This document shows positions 53,217 to 62,685 of a stretch of 64,000 nucleotides of DNA, in pieces (positions within the stretch are counted from its first letter, which is position 1; each line of letters begins with the position of its first letter). The position numbers were made by a program, and so were the translations under genes. Where the stretch lies: assembly GCF_029212375.1 (NCBI RefSeq), contig NZ_JARGNU010000001.1, forward strand, positions 372,001 to 436,000, given 5' to 3'. Origin of the DNA: Zhongshania sp. GTDB taxonomy: Bacteria; Pseudomonadota; Gammaproteobacteria; Pseudomonadales; Spongiibacteraceae. Under the pieces are notes generated by a model. The model was not told the origin of the DNA. It did no database searches and worked only from the letters and a program-made list of their open reading frames with translations.

Positions 53217-53663
53217 TTAGGGCTTTTTGTGCTGGCCCACGCGCACCGCTAGCACATCACAGCTGGCGCCGTGTAACACGCCGTTGGCTGTTGAGCCTAG
53301 CAGTAGCGCTAGTCCCTTGCGGCCATGGCTGCCAACAATGATCAAGTCGGCGCCGAGGCTTTTGCTAAGCTCATGTATTTGCGCGTCGGGACGGCCGGTG
53401 AGCAAATGGCATCGCTTAGCGGGGATTGTTAAGCGTTCGGCATATTTTGCGAGCGCCGTTTCGGCTTGTTTTTGCAGTTGTAACTGCACTTCAGAGAAAT
53501 CCATAGGAATATCGCCGCCGTAGGCGAGGCTGAGGGGTTCAACAACGTGCAATAGGTGTAGCTCTGCGCTGTGTTGTGCAGCCATGCCGGCAGCGCGGTC
53601 AAGTACGCTGCTGGCCTCATCAGATAGATCTATCGCGGTCAGGATAAGCCGATAATTTGGCAT
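53217..53663 (-). CDS. Universal stress protein, UspA family
   Basis: A 148-residue protein: YRLILTAIDLSDEASSVLDRAAG at the N-terminus, LHLLHVV, and the nucleotide-binding signature GADLIIVGSHGRKGLALLLGSTANGVLHGASCDVLAVR (G-2x-G-9x-G-S/T form). ATP binding is therefore likely. The open frame extends eight codons upstream to 53687, but the ATG at 53663 has ggagag at five to six bases and gives the family start MPNYRL. Role: stress survival, mechanism undefined. Confidence 0.92.
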   Translation of the reverse strand: MPNYRLILTAIDLSDEASSVLDRAAGMAAQHSAELHLLHVVEPLSLAYGGDIPMDFSEVQLQLQKQAETALAKYAERLTIPAKRCHLLTGRPDAQIHELSKSLGADLIIVGSHGRKGLALLLGSTANGVLHGASCDVLAVRVGQHKKP

Positions 53664-53747
53664 TTTACTCTCCATTAGTATTCGCAATTGACGCCGTTAT
53701 TAAGGTATAAAGCCTGCCAACTGTCCAGTATTTGACAAAGGAATTCT

Positions 53748-54248
53748 ATGACGTGGCTTATTGGTATTGCCGTAATTGCATTTATGCTGGCACCAATTAT
53801 GTGGATTTTGCCCTCGCGGCGACAGTCGCAGCAGGCTGCCGTGCGAGAATCAGCGCGGTCCCTAGGCTTGTCAGTGAAAGTTGTTGCCATGCCGAAAACG
53901 CGGCGAGAGCGTATTCGTCGCGAAGATGATGTGTACGGCGTGTGCTACACCCGTGGCGTACACAATAAAAGAAGCTTGCCGGCATGGAAGTATTGGTTGA
54001 TCGATATTCCTGAGGGTGAGGGCGATGTGGTGCCCTGCAGTACTGAAATTGAGGCATTGATCACCGAGTTTCGCGGTTTACTCCCCGCCGACGCGACAAT
54101 GCTTGAATTTTCGCCTGTTGGCCTTCATGTTTATTGGCGAGAGCGCCAAGCTGATGAAAAGGTAGTGGCAGAAATTGCTCAGTGCCTCAATGCGATTATT
54201 GATAAAGGGGGGCTGGAAGTTGCGTCCAGAGCCGAAAGTACAGAGTGA
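53748..54248 (+). CDS. Hypothetical protein with one N-terminal membrane anchor
   Basis: A 166-residue protein with a single N-terminal hydrophobic helix (TWLIGIAVIAFMLAPIMWIL), then a basic stretch PSRRQSQQAAVRESA and a soluble domain with paired strands around YWLIDIPEGEGDVVP and LHVYWRERQ. No family recognised. ttgacaaaggaatt just upstream supplies the ribosome site (aagga). It is probably coupled to the DUF1653 gene, whose TTG start lies inside its end. Confidence 0.72.
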   Translation: MTWLIGIAVIAFMLAPIMWILPSRRQSQQAAVRESARSLGLSVKVVAMPKTRRERIRREDDVYGVCYTRGVHNKRSLPAWKYWLIDIPEGEGDVVPCSTEIEALITEFRGLLPADATMLEFSPVGLHVYWRERQADEKVVAEIAQCLNAIIDKGGLEVASRAESTE

Positions 54249-54477
54249 AAACTTGCCAGCGGGCCGTTACCGCCACTATAAAGGTGGTGAATATCAAGTA
54301 TATGACATTGCCACTCACAGCGAGACAGAAGAATTGCTGGTTGTTTATCGACCCCTTTACGGCGCTGGTGCGCTGTGGGTAAGACCCTTGGCAATGTTTG
54401 TTGAACTCATTGAATTTAAAGGGAAAACAATGCCGCGTTTCAGTCTCATTGAGGCCGATAGCAAGGCCTTGGCTTAG
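54220..54477 (+). CDS. DUF1653 domain protein
   Basis: About 85 residues matching DUF1653: LPAGRYRHYKGGEYQVYDIA followed by HSETEELLVVYRPLYG and ALWVRPLAMFVELIEF. Function unknown. The frame opens at 54175, but the most plausible start is TTG 54220, because aagggggg lies about eight bases upstream and the longer form adds 15 residues unlike the family. ATG 54190 is a fallback. It overlaps the upstream gene by 29 bases. Confidence 0.82.
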   Translation: MRPEPKVQSENLPAGRYRHYKGGEYQVYDIATHSETEELLVVYRPLYGAGALWVRPLAMFVELIEFKGKTMPRFSLIEADSKALA

Positions 54478-54594
54478 CAAGGGGCATAAAAAAAAGCCTA
54501 GCATCGCCCCTTGACCCTGGGGAAACGAACACTTATATATGTCGCCTCTCGCCGTTAAGGCGTCACGTACTTACTAATTTTGCAGAAGGATAAT

Positions 54595-57282
54595 ATGGGC
54601 AAATCTTTGGTTATTGTGGAGTCGCCAGCAAAGGCGAAGACCATTAATAAGTATCTGGGCTCCGACTACATCGTAAAGTCCAGCATTGGTCATATCCGCG
54701 ATTTGCCAACCAGTGGCAGTGCTAAAAGTAGCACCGTAGATCCTAAAGAGCGGGCCAAGGCCGCGGCGTTAACGCGGAAAATGGCGCCAGAAGAAAAAGA
54801 AATTCATAAAAAGAAAAAGTCGCAGCAGCAGCTTATTGCGCGGATGGGCATCGACCCCGAAAAAGATTGGGCCGCCCATTATGAAATTTTGCCCGGCAAA
54901 GAAAAAGTCGTCAATGAACTGAAGAAACTGGCTGAAAATGCCGACACCATCTACCTCGCGACGGATTTGGACCGCGAAGGAGAAGCTATTGCATGGCATT
55001 TGCGCGAAGCGATTGGTGGCGATGCCAGCCGCTATAAACGAGTGGTATTTAACGAAATTACTAAAAAGGCGATTAAAGCCGCCTTTGAAAAGCCCACCGA
55101 GCTGGATATTGATCGGGTTAATGCGCAGCAGGCCAGACGTTTCCTCGACCGCGTGGTGGGTTACATGGTATCGCCGCTACTATGGGCAAAAATTGCTCGC
55201 GGCCTGTCTGCTGGGCGGGTCCAGTCGGTAGCGGTGCGTTTAATTGTTGATCGCGAAAAAGAAATTCGGGCGTTTATTCCCGAAGAGTACTGGCAGATTC
55301 ATACCGACAACAAATCGTCAGCAGGCGCGTTGCGGCTTGAAGTAAAAAAACAAGCGGGCGCGAATTTCCGTCCCGACAATGAAGCCGACGCCCTAGCGGC
55401 AACGGCTGCATTGAATAAAGCGGACTACACGGTTACCGCACGCGAAGACAAACCAACCAAAAGCCACCCCGGTGCACCCTATATCACGTCAACGCTACAG
55501 CAGGCGGCCAGCACCCGTTTAGGCTTTGGCGTTAAGAAAACCATGATGCTCGCCCAACGTCTTTACGAAGCGGGCTACATTACATACATGCGTACCGACT
55601 CCACCAATTTGAGTGCCGACGCGGTTGCCGCTTGTCGAGATTATATTAGCGCGCAATTTGCCAAATCCTATTTGCCCGAGGCTCCGCGCTCGTATTCAAG
55701 CAAAGAGGGCGCCCAAGAGGCCCATGAAGCAATTCGTCCCTCCGACGTTAATATTGAGCCAACCCAGCTGGCCGGCATGGAGCGCGATGCGGAGCGTTTG
55801 TATGTGTTGATCTGGCGTCAGTTTGTGGCTTGCCAGATGGCCTCAGCCAGTTTTACCAGTACCTCGGTGGTGGTTGGTGCTGGCGACTTTGAGTTGCGTA
55901 CCCGTGGTCGGGTAGTGTTGTTTGACGGCTTTATGAAAGTGCAGCCACCGAATGTGAGCAAAAAGGAAGAAGATCAAGAGTTGCCCGACGTTAAAGTGGG
56001 TGATCGTCTTGAACTTGTTAAAGTCGATCCGACGCAGCACTTTACTAAGCCATCGCCGCGCTATTCAGAAGCGGCCTTGGTTAAAGAATTGGAAAAACGT
56101 GGCATTGGCCGGCCATCCACTTACGCAGCGATTATTTCCACGATTCAAGACCGCGGTTATGTGCGGGTCGACAACCGCCGCTTTTACGCCGAAAAAATGG
56201 GCGATATCGTTACCGATCGTCTAGTGGAAAGCTTTAGTAATCTGCTTGATTACAGTTTTACCGCGCGCATGGAAGAACTGCTAGATGAAGTGGCGGCGGG
56301 CGATAAAAATTGGAAAAAATTACTCGACGAGTTTTATTCGGAATTTCGCAAAACCCTAGAAGCTGCGGAAGCTGAAGACGAGGGCATGCGTAATAATGTC
56401 CCGACGGGGACCGATATTCCCTGTCCGAATTGTGGTCGTACTATGCAAATTCGCACGGCGAGCACCGGCGTATTTCTCGGTTGTTCAGGCTATGCGCTGC
56501 CACCGAAAGAGCGCTGTAAACAAACGATTAATTTGGTGCCCGCTGAAGATTTTGTCAGCATTGATAGCGACGACGAAGAAGCTGAATCTAAGGTGCTGCG
56601 CAGCAAGCACCGCTGTGGTATTTGCAATACCGCAATGGAAAGCTATGTTATTGATACTTCCAGAAAACTGCATATTTGCGGCAATAACCCCGATTGCAGT
56701 GGCCATGAAATAGAGCAGGGTAGCTTTAAAGTAAAAGGCTATGAAGGCCCGCTGATTGAGTGCGATAAATGCGGCGCAGATATGCAGCTAAAAACCGGCC
56801 GTTTCGGCAAATATTTTGGCTGTACCGGTGAAGAGTGTAAAAACACCCGCAAACTACTGCGCAGTGGTGAGGCAGCGCCACCGAAGATGGATCCGGTGCC
56901 AATGCCCGAGCTGCAGTGCGAAAAGGTTGATGACCACTATATTTTACGCGATGGCGCGTCCGGCTTGTTTTTAGCGGCGAGTGGTTTTCCGCGCAACCGC
57001 GAAACCCGTGCGCCCTTGGTAAAAGAAATACTGCCGCATCAAGCTGAAATTGATGAGAAATACACATTCTTGTTTGCTGCACCGGCAAAAGACAAAGAGG
57101 GCCGTGATGCAGTTATTCGCTATAGCCGCAAAACCAAAGAGCAGTATGTGCAAACCGAAGTAGACGGCAAGCCCTCGGGCTGGTCGGCATTTTACGAAAA
57201 CGGCAAATGGGTAGTGCGCGAGAAAGCGGCAAAAGTCGCTAAAGCAGCTAAGCCTGCGGCCAAGACTAAGGCGGCGAAGTAA
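54595..57282 (+). CDS. topA: DNA topoisomerase I
   Basis: An 895-residue type IA topoisomerase. TOPRIM domain: [15 protein letters not shown] and [16 protein letters not shown]. Active-site tyrosine is Y331 in [13 protein letters not shown]. Three C4 zinc-ribbon modules follow ([35 protein letters not shown]), then a C-terminal region ending in a Lys/Ala-rich tail. It relaxes negative supercoils. The frame opens at TTG 54580, but ATG 54595 with agaagga upstream gives [15 protein letters not shown]. The order topA-x-x-sulA-lexA is that of Pseudomonas. Confidence 0.97.
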   Translation: MGKSLVIVESPAKAKTINKYLGSDYIVKSSIGHIRDLPTSGSAKSSTVDPKERAKAAALTRKMAPEEKEIHKKKKSQQQLIARMGIDPEKDWAAHYEILPGKEKVVNELKKLAENADTIYLATDLDREGEAIAWHLREAIGGDASRYKRVVFNEITKKAIKAAFEKPTELDIDRVNAQQARRFLDRVVGYMVSPLLWAKIARGLSAGRVQSVAVRLIVDREKEIRAFIPEEYWQIHTDNKSSAGALRLEVKKQAGANFRPDNEADALAATAALNKADYTVTAREDKPTKSHPGAPYITSTLQQAASTRLGFGVKKTMMLAQRLYEAGYITYMRTDSTNLSADAVAACRDYISAQFAKSYLPEAPRSYSSKEGAQEAHEAIRPSDVNIEPTQLAGMERDAERLYVLIWRQFVACQMASASFTSTSVVVGAGDFELRTRGRVVLFDGFMKVQPPNVSKKEEDQELPDVKVGDRLELVKVDPTQHFTKPSPRYSEAALVKELEKRGIGRPSTYAAIISTIQDRGYVRVDNRRFYAEKMGDIVTDRLVESFSNLLDYSFTARMEELLDEVAAGDKNWKKLLDEFYSEFRKTLEAAEAEDEGMRNNVPTGTDIPCPNCGRTMQIRTASTGVFLGCSGYALPPKERCKQTINLVPAEDFVSIDSDDEEAESKVLRSKHRCGICNTAMESYVIDTSRKLHICGNNPDCSGHEIEQGSFKVKGYEGPLIECDKCGADMQLKTGRFGKYFGCTGEECKNTRKLLRSGEAAPPKMDPVPMPELQCEKVDDHYILRDGASGLFLAASGFPRNRETRAPLVKEILPHQAEIDEKYTFLFAAPAKDKEGRDAVIRYSRKTKEQYVQTEVDGKPSGWSAFYENGKWVVREKAAKVAKAAKPAAKTKAAK

Positions 57283-57768
57283 TTGGCTGGGCTAAAAGAA
57301 AGTTTCCGTGGCCAGTGTAATCTGCACGTGTATTTTGCTGAGCAATACCTTGCGCAGCTAGAATCCGCTGATCCAACAGCGTGGGGTGGGCATATACGTC
57401 GGGCTACCTCTGATTCACTGGTTTGGCAGCTCCAATTAGCTTATCAGTGCCATCTTGCCGATCTAATTGATCAGCAGCCTAAGTTCGGCTTGGCGTTGCC
57501 GCAGGGGGTGTTTAATGCTCGCTCCTTTGTGGCAGCTGAGTTACCACCAGAGATTGAGGAACTGGCCGACCGCGAGCTTGAGCCCGGTTGGCTTACGGTG
57601 ATGCAGAATTATACCTTTGTGCAAACTGCTGTGGCGAGCCCTGCGCGCCATGGGGTTTTAGCGTGGGATGGTCAGCTGGAGCCGGAAGCGGCGCCTGATT
57701 TGGCTGCGTGCTTAACGGAGTTAAAGTCAACGATCGCCCGTCATCGCGCCACGTTAATGGAATACTAA
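57283..57768 (+). CDS. Hypothetical protein of the DUF6586 type
   Basis: A 161-residue soluble protein, helical, with FRGQCNLHVYFAEQYLAQLESAD and LVWQLQLAYQCHLADLI. Homologues occupy the same place next to topA in Pseudomonas; function unknown. Its TTG start follows the topA stop with no gap and no Shine-Dalgarno sequence of its own except the purine-rich end of topA (gcggcgaag), so translation is probably by re-initiation. The DUF number is from memory. Confidence 0.75.
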   Translation: MAGLKESFRGQCNLHVYFAEQYLAQLESADPTAWGGHIRRATSDSLVWQLQLAYQCHLADLIDQQPKFGLALPQGVFNARSFVAAELPPEIEELADRELEPGWLTVMQNYTFVQTAVASPARHGVLAWDGQLEPEAAPDLAACLTELKSTIARHRATLMEY

Positions 57769-57855
57769 GCTCGGCAGTTGGCGTCAGGCTTTATAGATTT
57801 GATACAATAGCGCCAACGGCGTCGTGTTGGCGTTAGTAATATCAAGGAATTTTTT

Positions 57856-58119
57856 GTGCTGTCATATTTAGAATTGGTTGAACTCGCTAACGGTGACGTT
57901 GTGCTACAACGCTCGGAAGGTGATGAAAACCCTTTGGTGACAATTCGTTTTTCCAAAGAAACGCGGGAGCATATCAATGGCTCTTGCTTGGAAATAGCCC
58001 GTGCCATGGTTCAGGCCGGAATTGAAGCGGCCGCTATTTCTGCCGACAATGACGCCTTTGCCGAAGAGGATGAGTCCGATCTGGACGAGCTCGAGTTGCA
58101 GACCAAAATCATCCACTAG
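57856..58119 (+). CDS. Small hypothetical protein between topA and sulA
   Basis: An 87-residue acidic protein (LSYLELVELANGDVVLQRSEGDENPLVTIRFS at the start, DEDESDLDEL-type acidic C-terminus). Start GTG 57856 with aagga seven bases upstream. A protein of the same size and position occurs in Pseudomonas. No known function. The gap before it contains the inverted repeat cgccaac/gttggcg and a TACAAT box at 57803-57808, possibly its own promoter. Confidence 0.75.
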   Translation: MLSYLELVELANGDVVLQRSEGDENPLVTIRFSKETREHINGSCLEIARAMVQAGIEAAAISADNDAFAEEDESDLDELELQTKIIH

Positions 58120-58184
58120 CAAATTTTATTTTGATTGCTCACTTGGCACTGAATTTTCGGTGCATTGGTGTATGAGCGTATCGT

Positions 58185-58604
58185 CTAGTCGGTTTGCATT
58201 GATATTACTAGGCATTCCGCGGCGCCGGCAAGCGCGGCTACTTCCAGTGATTGACGCTCATCAGGCCGTAAAGGTCGGTCCAGTAAAATAGCTACTGTGT
58301 GACTTTTACCGCGCTCTAGGGCGCGCACGGCTATTTCTGTTAAATCCCGCTCGGTATTAGAGACAACCTGCAGTATTTTCTGGTCGTGCTGATGGCTAGA
58401 TGCGCTAAGCAAGGGCTTTAATGGGCGGTCGGCAACCCAGCACAGCCAGCGCTGATCTGAGTTGGCGCTGAGCTGTACCAACATGGCTGCGAGCAGTGGC
58501 CGCGACAGATGTGACTCGCTGTGCATGGTAATTTCGGTGATCTGGCCAGCGGCAACCGCTGACTCAGAGGCGTAGTGTAGTGGTAGCTGTTCTATACAAG
58601 TCAT
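58185..58604 (-). CDS. sulA: Cell division inhibitor SulA
   Basis: A 139-residue protein of the SulA family: ITEITMHSESHLSRPLLAAMLVQLS, RWLCWVADRPL and SHTVAILLDRPLRPDERQSLE. SulA binds FtsZ and blocks division during the SOS response. It follows lexA after five bases, so it is expressed from the lexA promoter and its two SOS boxes, the arrangement known in Pseudomonas; no separate SOS box was seen directly before it. Confidence 0.9.
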   Translation of the reverse strand: MTCIEQLPLHYASESAVAAGQITEITMHSESHLSRPLLAAMLVQLSANSDQRWLCWVADRPLKPLLSASSHQHDQKILQVVSNTERDLTEIAVRALERGKSHTVAILLDRPLRPDERQSLEVAALAGAAECLVISMQTD

Positions 58605-58609
58605 GGTTT

Positions 58610-59212
58610 TTAACTCCCGCGCCGTAATACACCAACACTTAAGCCTTCGATGGCAAATTCTTGTTCACGTAAATCAACTTGAATCGCTTGGTAATCTGGG
58701 TTTTCAGCAAGTAAAGAAATTTGATATTTGTTTTTATGCTGCTGAAACCGCTTAACCGTTACTTCGTTATTTATACGCGCCACCACAATTTGGCCGTTGC
58801 GCGCTTCGCTGGTGCGGTGCACGGCGAGCAGATCGTCTTCAAAAATGCCCACATTAATCATGCTGTCGCCTTTTACCCGCAGAAAATAGTCGGCGCTAGG
58901 TGAAAATATTGAGGGGGGCATGTCGCAGTAATCTTCAATATTGGCTTCCGCTAGTATTGGGTTGCCCGCTGCTACGCGGCCGATAATGGGAATGCCTAGG
59001 TTTTCCGGCAGGCGTATGCCTCGGGATGCGCCTGCGATTATCTCGATAGCACCTTTGCGGGCAAGGGCTTTAAGGTGCTCCTCGGCGGCATTGGGGGAGC
59101 GGAACCCCAGCACTCGAGCAATGTCGGCGCGGGTTGGAGGGTAGCCAGTGTCGACGATGTGGTCTTTTATTAGCTGTAATATCTGGCTTTGCCGTGCAGT
59201 GAGCTTTTCCAT
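58610..59212 (-). CDS. lexA: SOS repressor LexA
   Basis: A 200-residue repressor. Winged-helix DNA-binding domain, about 1-70 ([43 protein letters not shown]). Self-cleavage site A82-G83 (GRVAAGNP); catalytic S117 (KGDSMIN) and K154 (VTVKRF). Cleavage is stimulated by RecA filaments on single-stranded DNA and derepresses the SOS genes. Two LexA boxes lie just upstream, so it represses itself and the downstream sulA. Confidence 0.97.
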   Translation of the reverse strand: MEKLTARQSQILQLIKDHIVDTGYPPTRADIARVLGFRSPNAAEEHLKALARKGAIEIIAGASRGIRLPENLGIPIIGRVAAGNPILAEANIEDYCDMPPSIFSPSADYFLRVKGDSMINVGIFEDDLLAVHRTSEARNGQIVVARINNEVTVKRFQQHKNKYQISLLAENPDYQAIQVDLREQEFAIEGLSVGVLRRGS

Positions 59213-59223
59213 AATTTCAGTAT

Positions 59224-59239
59224 CTGTTTATCTATACAG
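59224..59239 (-). promoter_or_regulatory. SOS (LexA) box 1
   Basis: CTGT-N8-ACAG, exact core, 12 bases from the lexA start codon (in the leader). Confidence 0.9.
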
Positions 59240-59242
59240 GTA

Positions 59243-59258
59243 CTGTTAGTATATACAG
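59243..59258 (-). promoter_or_regulatory. SOS (LexA) box 2
   Basis: CTGT-N8-ACAG, exact core, flanked by TA before and GT after. It lies three bases beyond box 1, a tandem arrangement like that of E. coli lexA. Confidence 0.9.
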
Positions 59259-59313
59259 TGTTTTTGAGATAACAAGTGTAAATGTGCACAGACATTATTT
59301 TTTTGTGGAGGCA

Positions 59314-59350
59314 TAAAAAACCCGCCAAAATTTAACAATGTGGCGGGTAT
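59314..59350 (-). terminator. Rho-independent terminator of the small acidic-protein gene (minus strand)
   Basis: Stem acccgcca/tggcgggt (8 bp) with a 13-base loop and, on the minus strand, a run of T after it (A-run at 59315-59320 on plus). A second hairpin, gcaggcaat/attgcctgc, lies at 59372-59392, just after the stop codon of the same gene. Confidence 0.8.
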
Positions 59351-59396
59351 TCGGCATCGATATAGGTATCGGCAGGCAATAGTATTGCCTGCGGTG

Positions 59397-59717
59397 TCAG
59401 TATTCGTCGAGTAATCCGTTGACGATGTCAGATTCTATTTCCGACAGTGGGTTGTTCCAATTTTCGGGAACCATGGTGTCGTCAAGAAAACGGTAGTCGT
59501 CGTCGCTTAATTCAAAGGCGTTTCGCCAATCTTCTGGCTCTTCGACGGTTTCGAGGCTCAGTTGTCGCCAACTTTCCATGTCGTATTGGCAGAGTTCACC
59601 GTCTATCAGTTGCACTTCAACGGAGTCGCTGCCGTCATCAACTGCAACCACTTCAAACAGCTGTTCTGATTCAGCATCTTTGTACCATTTTCCAACTTGG
59701 GGTCTAATTCTAGCCAT
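59397..59717 (-). CDS. Small acidic protein of unknown function
   Basis: About 106 residues, strongly acidic, with RIRPQVGKWYKDAESEQLFEVVAVDD at the start and LSDDDYRFLDDTMVPENW near the end. The strands around VVAVDDGSDSVEVQLIDGELCQYD suggest a small beta-barrel. No function known; a DUF6763-like small protein family is possible from memory. The frame extends 13 codons upstream to 59756, but ATG 59717 has agagg about nine bases before it. Confidence 0.78.
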   Translation of the reverse strand: MARIRPQVGKWYKDAESEQLFEVVAVDDGSDSVEVQLIDGELCQYDMESWRQLSLETVEEPEDWRNAFELSDDDYRFLDDTMVPENWNNPLSEIESDIVNGLLDEY

Positions 59718-59972
59718 GATTTCAACCTCTGCGAAAGCCTGTATCCAAACTAACACTTACGGATTTGCTGTCTAGTAGGTATTTTTCGCGACAGTAAGGT
59801 GGCGGTCTTGGGTTTTGCGGTGGGCCTTTAATACAATTCGCTGTATATTCAGTGGGCTAGCTACTATTTTTAATCTATTTCTCGATTTGAAAAATGGTTT
59901 TTTATGGTGCATTTGCATAAGCCTTGCTGGCTTAGCAATGAAATTGTATAGAAATAACGACGGATTAGCGCA

Positions 59973-61088
59973 ATGTTTGAGCAGTGGTGGAGTAATTTTC
60001 AGCCGGATCAATACCCTTGGCTGGGCGATGTTTTTATCGTTGTTATTATTATGTTAACGACGAATTTATTTGTAAGCCGGTTAATGGCTAGCTTGGCAGT
60101 GAAGTTTACCAAAACTCGCAATTTGTGGGATGACGCGCTATTAGAGGCTGCGCGCAAACCAGCATTGCTCATGATATGGGCGGTGGGTGCTAGTCATGTA
60201 CTAGAGATTATTGTGCGCTCCACCAACGCCGAGATTTTTACCGCGCTAGAGCCGCTGCGTGCGGTAGCCGTGGTGCTTATTTTGGGCTGGTTTTTGGTGT
60301 CGCTGGTACGGCAGGTTGAGCTGCGGTTATTGTCAGATGATTACTCAGCTAAGGATGAGCCAATAGACCGCACTACGGTGATGGCGCTCGGTAAATTAGT
60401 GCGCTCGGCAGTGATTATTGTGTCGGCGCTGATGGTGCTGCAAAACCTTGGTTACAGTATTTCTGGGGTGTTGGCCTTTGGCGGTATTGGCGGCATTGCC
60501 GTTGGTTTTGCGGCAAAAGATATGCTCGCTAATTTTTTTGGCGGCTTAATGGTGTATTTAGATCGGCCTTTTTCGGTTGGCGACTGGATACGTTCACCGG
60601 ATAAGGACATTGAAGGAACAGTTGAAAATATCGGTTGGCGCCAGACTCGAATTCGCACCTTTGACCAGCGGCCACTTTATGTGCCCAATGCGACATTTAT
60701 GCAGATTTCAGTCGAAAATCCTTCGCGCATGTTGAATCGTCGGATTTATGAAACCATCGGTGTACGCTACCAAGATGCTGCGTGTTTGCCCGAGATTATT
60801 GATCGGGTTAGGGCGATGCTTGAAAATCACGCCGACATTGATTTGGCTAAAACCCTGATTGTTAATTTTAATAAATACAATGCCTCATCTTTGGATTTCT
60901 TTATCTACACATTTACCAAAACCACTAATTGGGTGGAGTACCATCGCATCAAACAGAATGTGCTATTGCAAGTGCTCGATATTATTCATGAGCTTGGTGG
61001 TGATGTAGCCTTCCCAACCAGTACGATTAAGTTAGACCCTATCACTATTGAAAATGCCCAAGGGCGCGCGGAGCAAAACCATGAGTAA
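59973..61088 (+). CDS. MscS-family mechanosensitive channel (YnaI/medium-size type)
   Basis: A 371-residue protein with about five membrane helices (about 20-38, 62-82, 95-115, 139-160 and the pore helix) and the C-terminal cytoplasmic vestibule. The pore helix and following block read GVLAFGGIGGIAVGFAAKDMLANFFGGLMVYLDRPFSVGDWI, with the family V-G-x-G-x-x-A pattern; the beta-domain has VENIGWRQTRIRTFD and VPNATFM. It releases solutes on osmotic downshock. It occupies the place of nagZ in Pseudomonas, before the phosphorylase gene, and overlaps it by eight bases. Confidence 0.93.
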   Translation: MFEQWWSNFQPDQYPWLGDVFIVVIIMLTTNLFVSRLMASLAVKFTKTRNLWDDALLEAARKPALLMIWAVGASHVLEIIVRSTNAEIFTALEPLRAVAVVLILGWFLVSLVRQVELRLLSDDYSAKDEPIDRTTVMALGKLVRSAVIIVSALMVLQNLGYSISGVLAFGGIGGIAVGFAAKDMLANFFGGLMVYLDRPFSVGDWIRSPDKDIEGTVENIGWRQTRIRTFDQRPLYVPNATFMQISVENPSRMLNRRIYETIGVRYQDAACLPEIIDRVRAMLENHADIDLAKTLIVNFNKYNASSLDFFIYTFTKTTNWVEYHRIKQNVLLQVLDIIHELGGDVAFPTSTIKLDPITIENAQGRAEQNHE

Positions 61089-61824
61089 GACTATTGCTGT
61101 TATTGGCGGAACCGGATTATGTGATTGGCCGGGCGCTGAAGTGCTGGAAGAAACAGCGATTGAAACCCCCTTTGGGATGCCGAGCGCGCCCTTGCAGCGT
61201 ATTCGTTACGAATCTGCTGAGTTTTTATTTCTCGCCCGTCACGGCCATGGCCACGAAATACCGCCTCACGCGATTAACTACCGGGCTAATATTTCTGCGC
61301 TCAAGCAGGCGGGCGTTGGCGCCATGATTGCGGTGAACGCGGTTGGGGGTATAAGCGAGCGCTTTGTGGCTGGGGTGATCGCTATTCCAGACCAAATCAA
61401 TGATTACACTTGGGGCCGTGCGCATACCTTTTTTAATGGCAGCAATGGCAAGGTCGAACATATCGATTTTAGCTACCCCTATAGCCAAGATCTGCGCTCG
61501 CGGCTTGCCAATGCAGCGGTCGATGCGAATATTGCCTTTGAGGATTATGGTGTTTACGCGGTGACCCAAGGGCCACGCCTAGAGACGGCCGCGGAAATTC
61601 GGCGCTTGGCCAAAGACGGTAACGATATTGTGGGGATGACTGCGATGCCGGAAGCGGCGTTGGCGCGAGAAGCGGGGATTGAGTACGCCTCGATTGCGCT
61701 AGTGGTAAATCCTGGTGCTGGGCTTGGCGACAATATCATCACCATGGATGATATTCGCGCGGTAATCGATACCGGCATGCTACAGGTGAAGTCTATTCTC
61801 GCTCATTGCATAGCCGATTATTAA
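61081..61824 (+). CDS. S-methyl-5'-thioinosine phosphorylase (MTAP/PNP family)
   Basis: A 247-residue phosphorylase. GGTGLCDW at the N-terminus (phosphate loop), RHGHGHEIPPHAINYRANI, GVGAMIAVNAVGGI and TQGPRLETAAEIRRLAKDG are family blocks. The H-x-x-P-P-H-x-I-N-Y form and the gene order with mfd correspond to the Pseudomonas enzyme that prefers S-methylthioinosine in the MTA salvage path; substrate preference here is by analogy. The frame opens at 61048, but ATG 61081 overlaps the mscS stop and gives MSKTIAVIGGTG. Confidence 0.88.
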   Translation: MSKTIAVIGGTGLCDWPGAEVLEETAIETPFGMPSAPLQRIRYESAEFLFLARHGHGHEIPPHAINYRANISALKQAGVGAMIAVNAVGGISERFVAGVIAIPDQINDYTWGRAHTFFNGSNGKVEHIDFSYPYSQDLRSRLANAAVDANIAFEDYGVYAVTQGPRLETAAEIRRLAKDGNDIVGMTAMPEAALAREAGIEYASIALVVNPGAGLGDNIITMDDIRAVIDTGMLQVKSILAHCIADY

Positions 61825-61831
61825 ATGTGTA

Positions 61832-61863
61832 AGCCGGTCGTCTGTATAGACCGGCTATTTTTT
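61832..61863 (+). terminator. Intrinsic terminator of the phosphorylase gene
   Basis: Stem agccggtc/gaccggct (8 bp), nine-base loop, then ATTTTTT. It lies between convergent genes and touches the stop codon of csiV. Confidence 0.85.
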
Positions 61864-62641
61864 AGGGCTTAGGCGGCGCAATTTTGGTAATTTTAATGAT
61901 CGTGCCAAATTTAGGATGATCAATAAAATGCAGTTCGTCGCTGCGCATCCGCCGCTTTTGCTTCATTACCACAATCTGCTCAATTGGCGCGTCACTAGCG
62001 TCGGTTTGCGGCTGTGTGGTGGGTTTAAAATCTGGATTTTGCTGTTTAAATTGCGCATATTCGGGGCTGGCTTCAAAGGCTGTGTCAATAAGTGGCGCTT
62101 GCTCCTCTGGCTCGTTGTAGCTCAGTGGTTGGTGAGGCAGGTAGTAATTGTTCTCGCCGCGGTTGCCGTAATTAACCAGCCATAAATTGGTGTCTAGGTG
62201 GAGATAACGCTCTACTGAAACACGGATATAGCCCTCGAGTTCATAGTGTTTCCCAATTTGTTTACCGCCTTGAATTAGGATCGCTGGGGATTTCTTGCGG
62301 GCCTTCAGGTCTTGTTCCCAGCTTGCTTGAAACAGCGGTTTAAAGCGCGACGACATGCGCAGAGATGCGGCAACTTTGGCAAACTCAGGATCGCTGCTGT
62401 CAACGATATACGGCGAGTCACTTGTGCTGTCATTACTTTGTAGGCGCACCCATTTGCGGGGATAGCGCAAATGCACATTGTCGGGCCAGTCTTCTTCATA
62501 CATATTGGCCGGATCGTTATTGGCGTAAATCACCATGTCGATGTGGTAGCGGTCGGAATTTTGCGCAAATGCCACGGCACTAAAACCCCACAGCAATAAA
62601 GCTAGCAGGGCGCAGGGGCGAAGGCGAAGTCGTGTACTCAT
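61862..62641 (-). CDS. csiV: CsiV-like peptidoglycan-binding periplasmic protein
   Basis: A 259-residue protein with signal peptide (LRPCALLALLLWGFSAVAFA|Q). The body shows RYHIDMVIYANND (N-terminal strand), HLRYPRKWVRLQS, RFKPLFQASWEQDL and a C-terminal MRSDELHFIDHPKFGTIIKI, matching the CsiV family described in Vibrio, where it is required with D-amino-acid-modified peptidoglycan. It lies 44 bases downstream of mfd on the same strand, a linkage also seen in Vibrio. Confidence 0.88.
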   Translation of the reverse strand: MSTRLRLRPCALLALLLWGFSAVAFAQNSDRYHIDMVIYANNDPANMYEEDWPDNVHLRYPRKWVRLQSNDSTSDSPYIVDSSDPEFAKVAASLRMSSRFKPLFQASWEQDLKARKKSPAILIQGGKQIGKHYELEGYIRVSVERYLHLDTNLWLVNYGNRGENNYYLPHQPLSYNEPEEQAPLIDTAFEASPEYAQFKQQNPDFKPTTQPQTDASDAPIEQIVVMKQKRRMRSDELHFIDHPKFGTIIKITKIAPPKP

Positions 62642-62685
62642 AGTGCTCGGTCTCGTGTTTTCAATGCGGGCTTACTATCGCAGTT

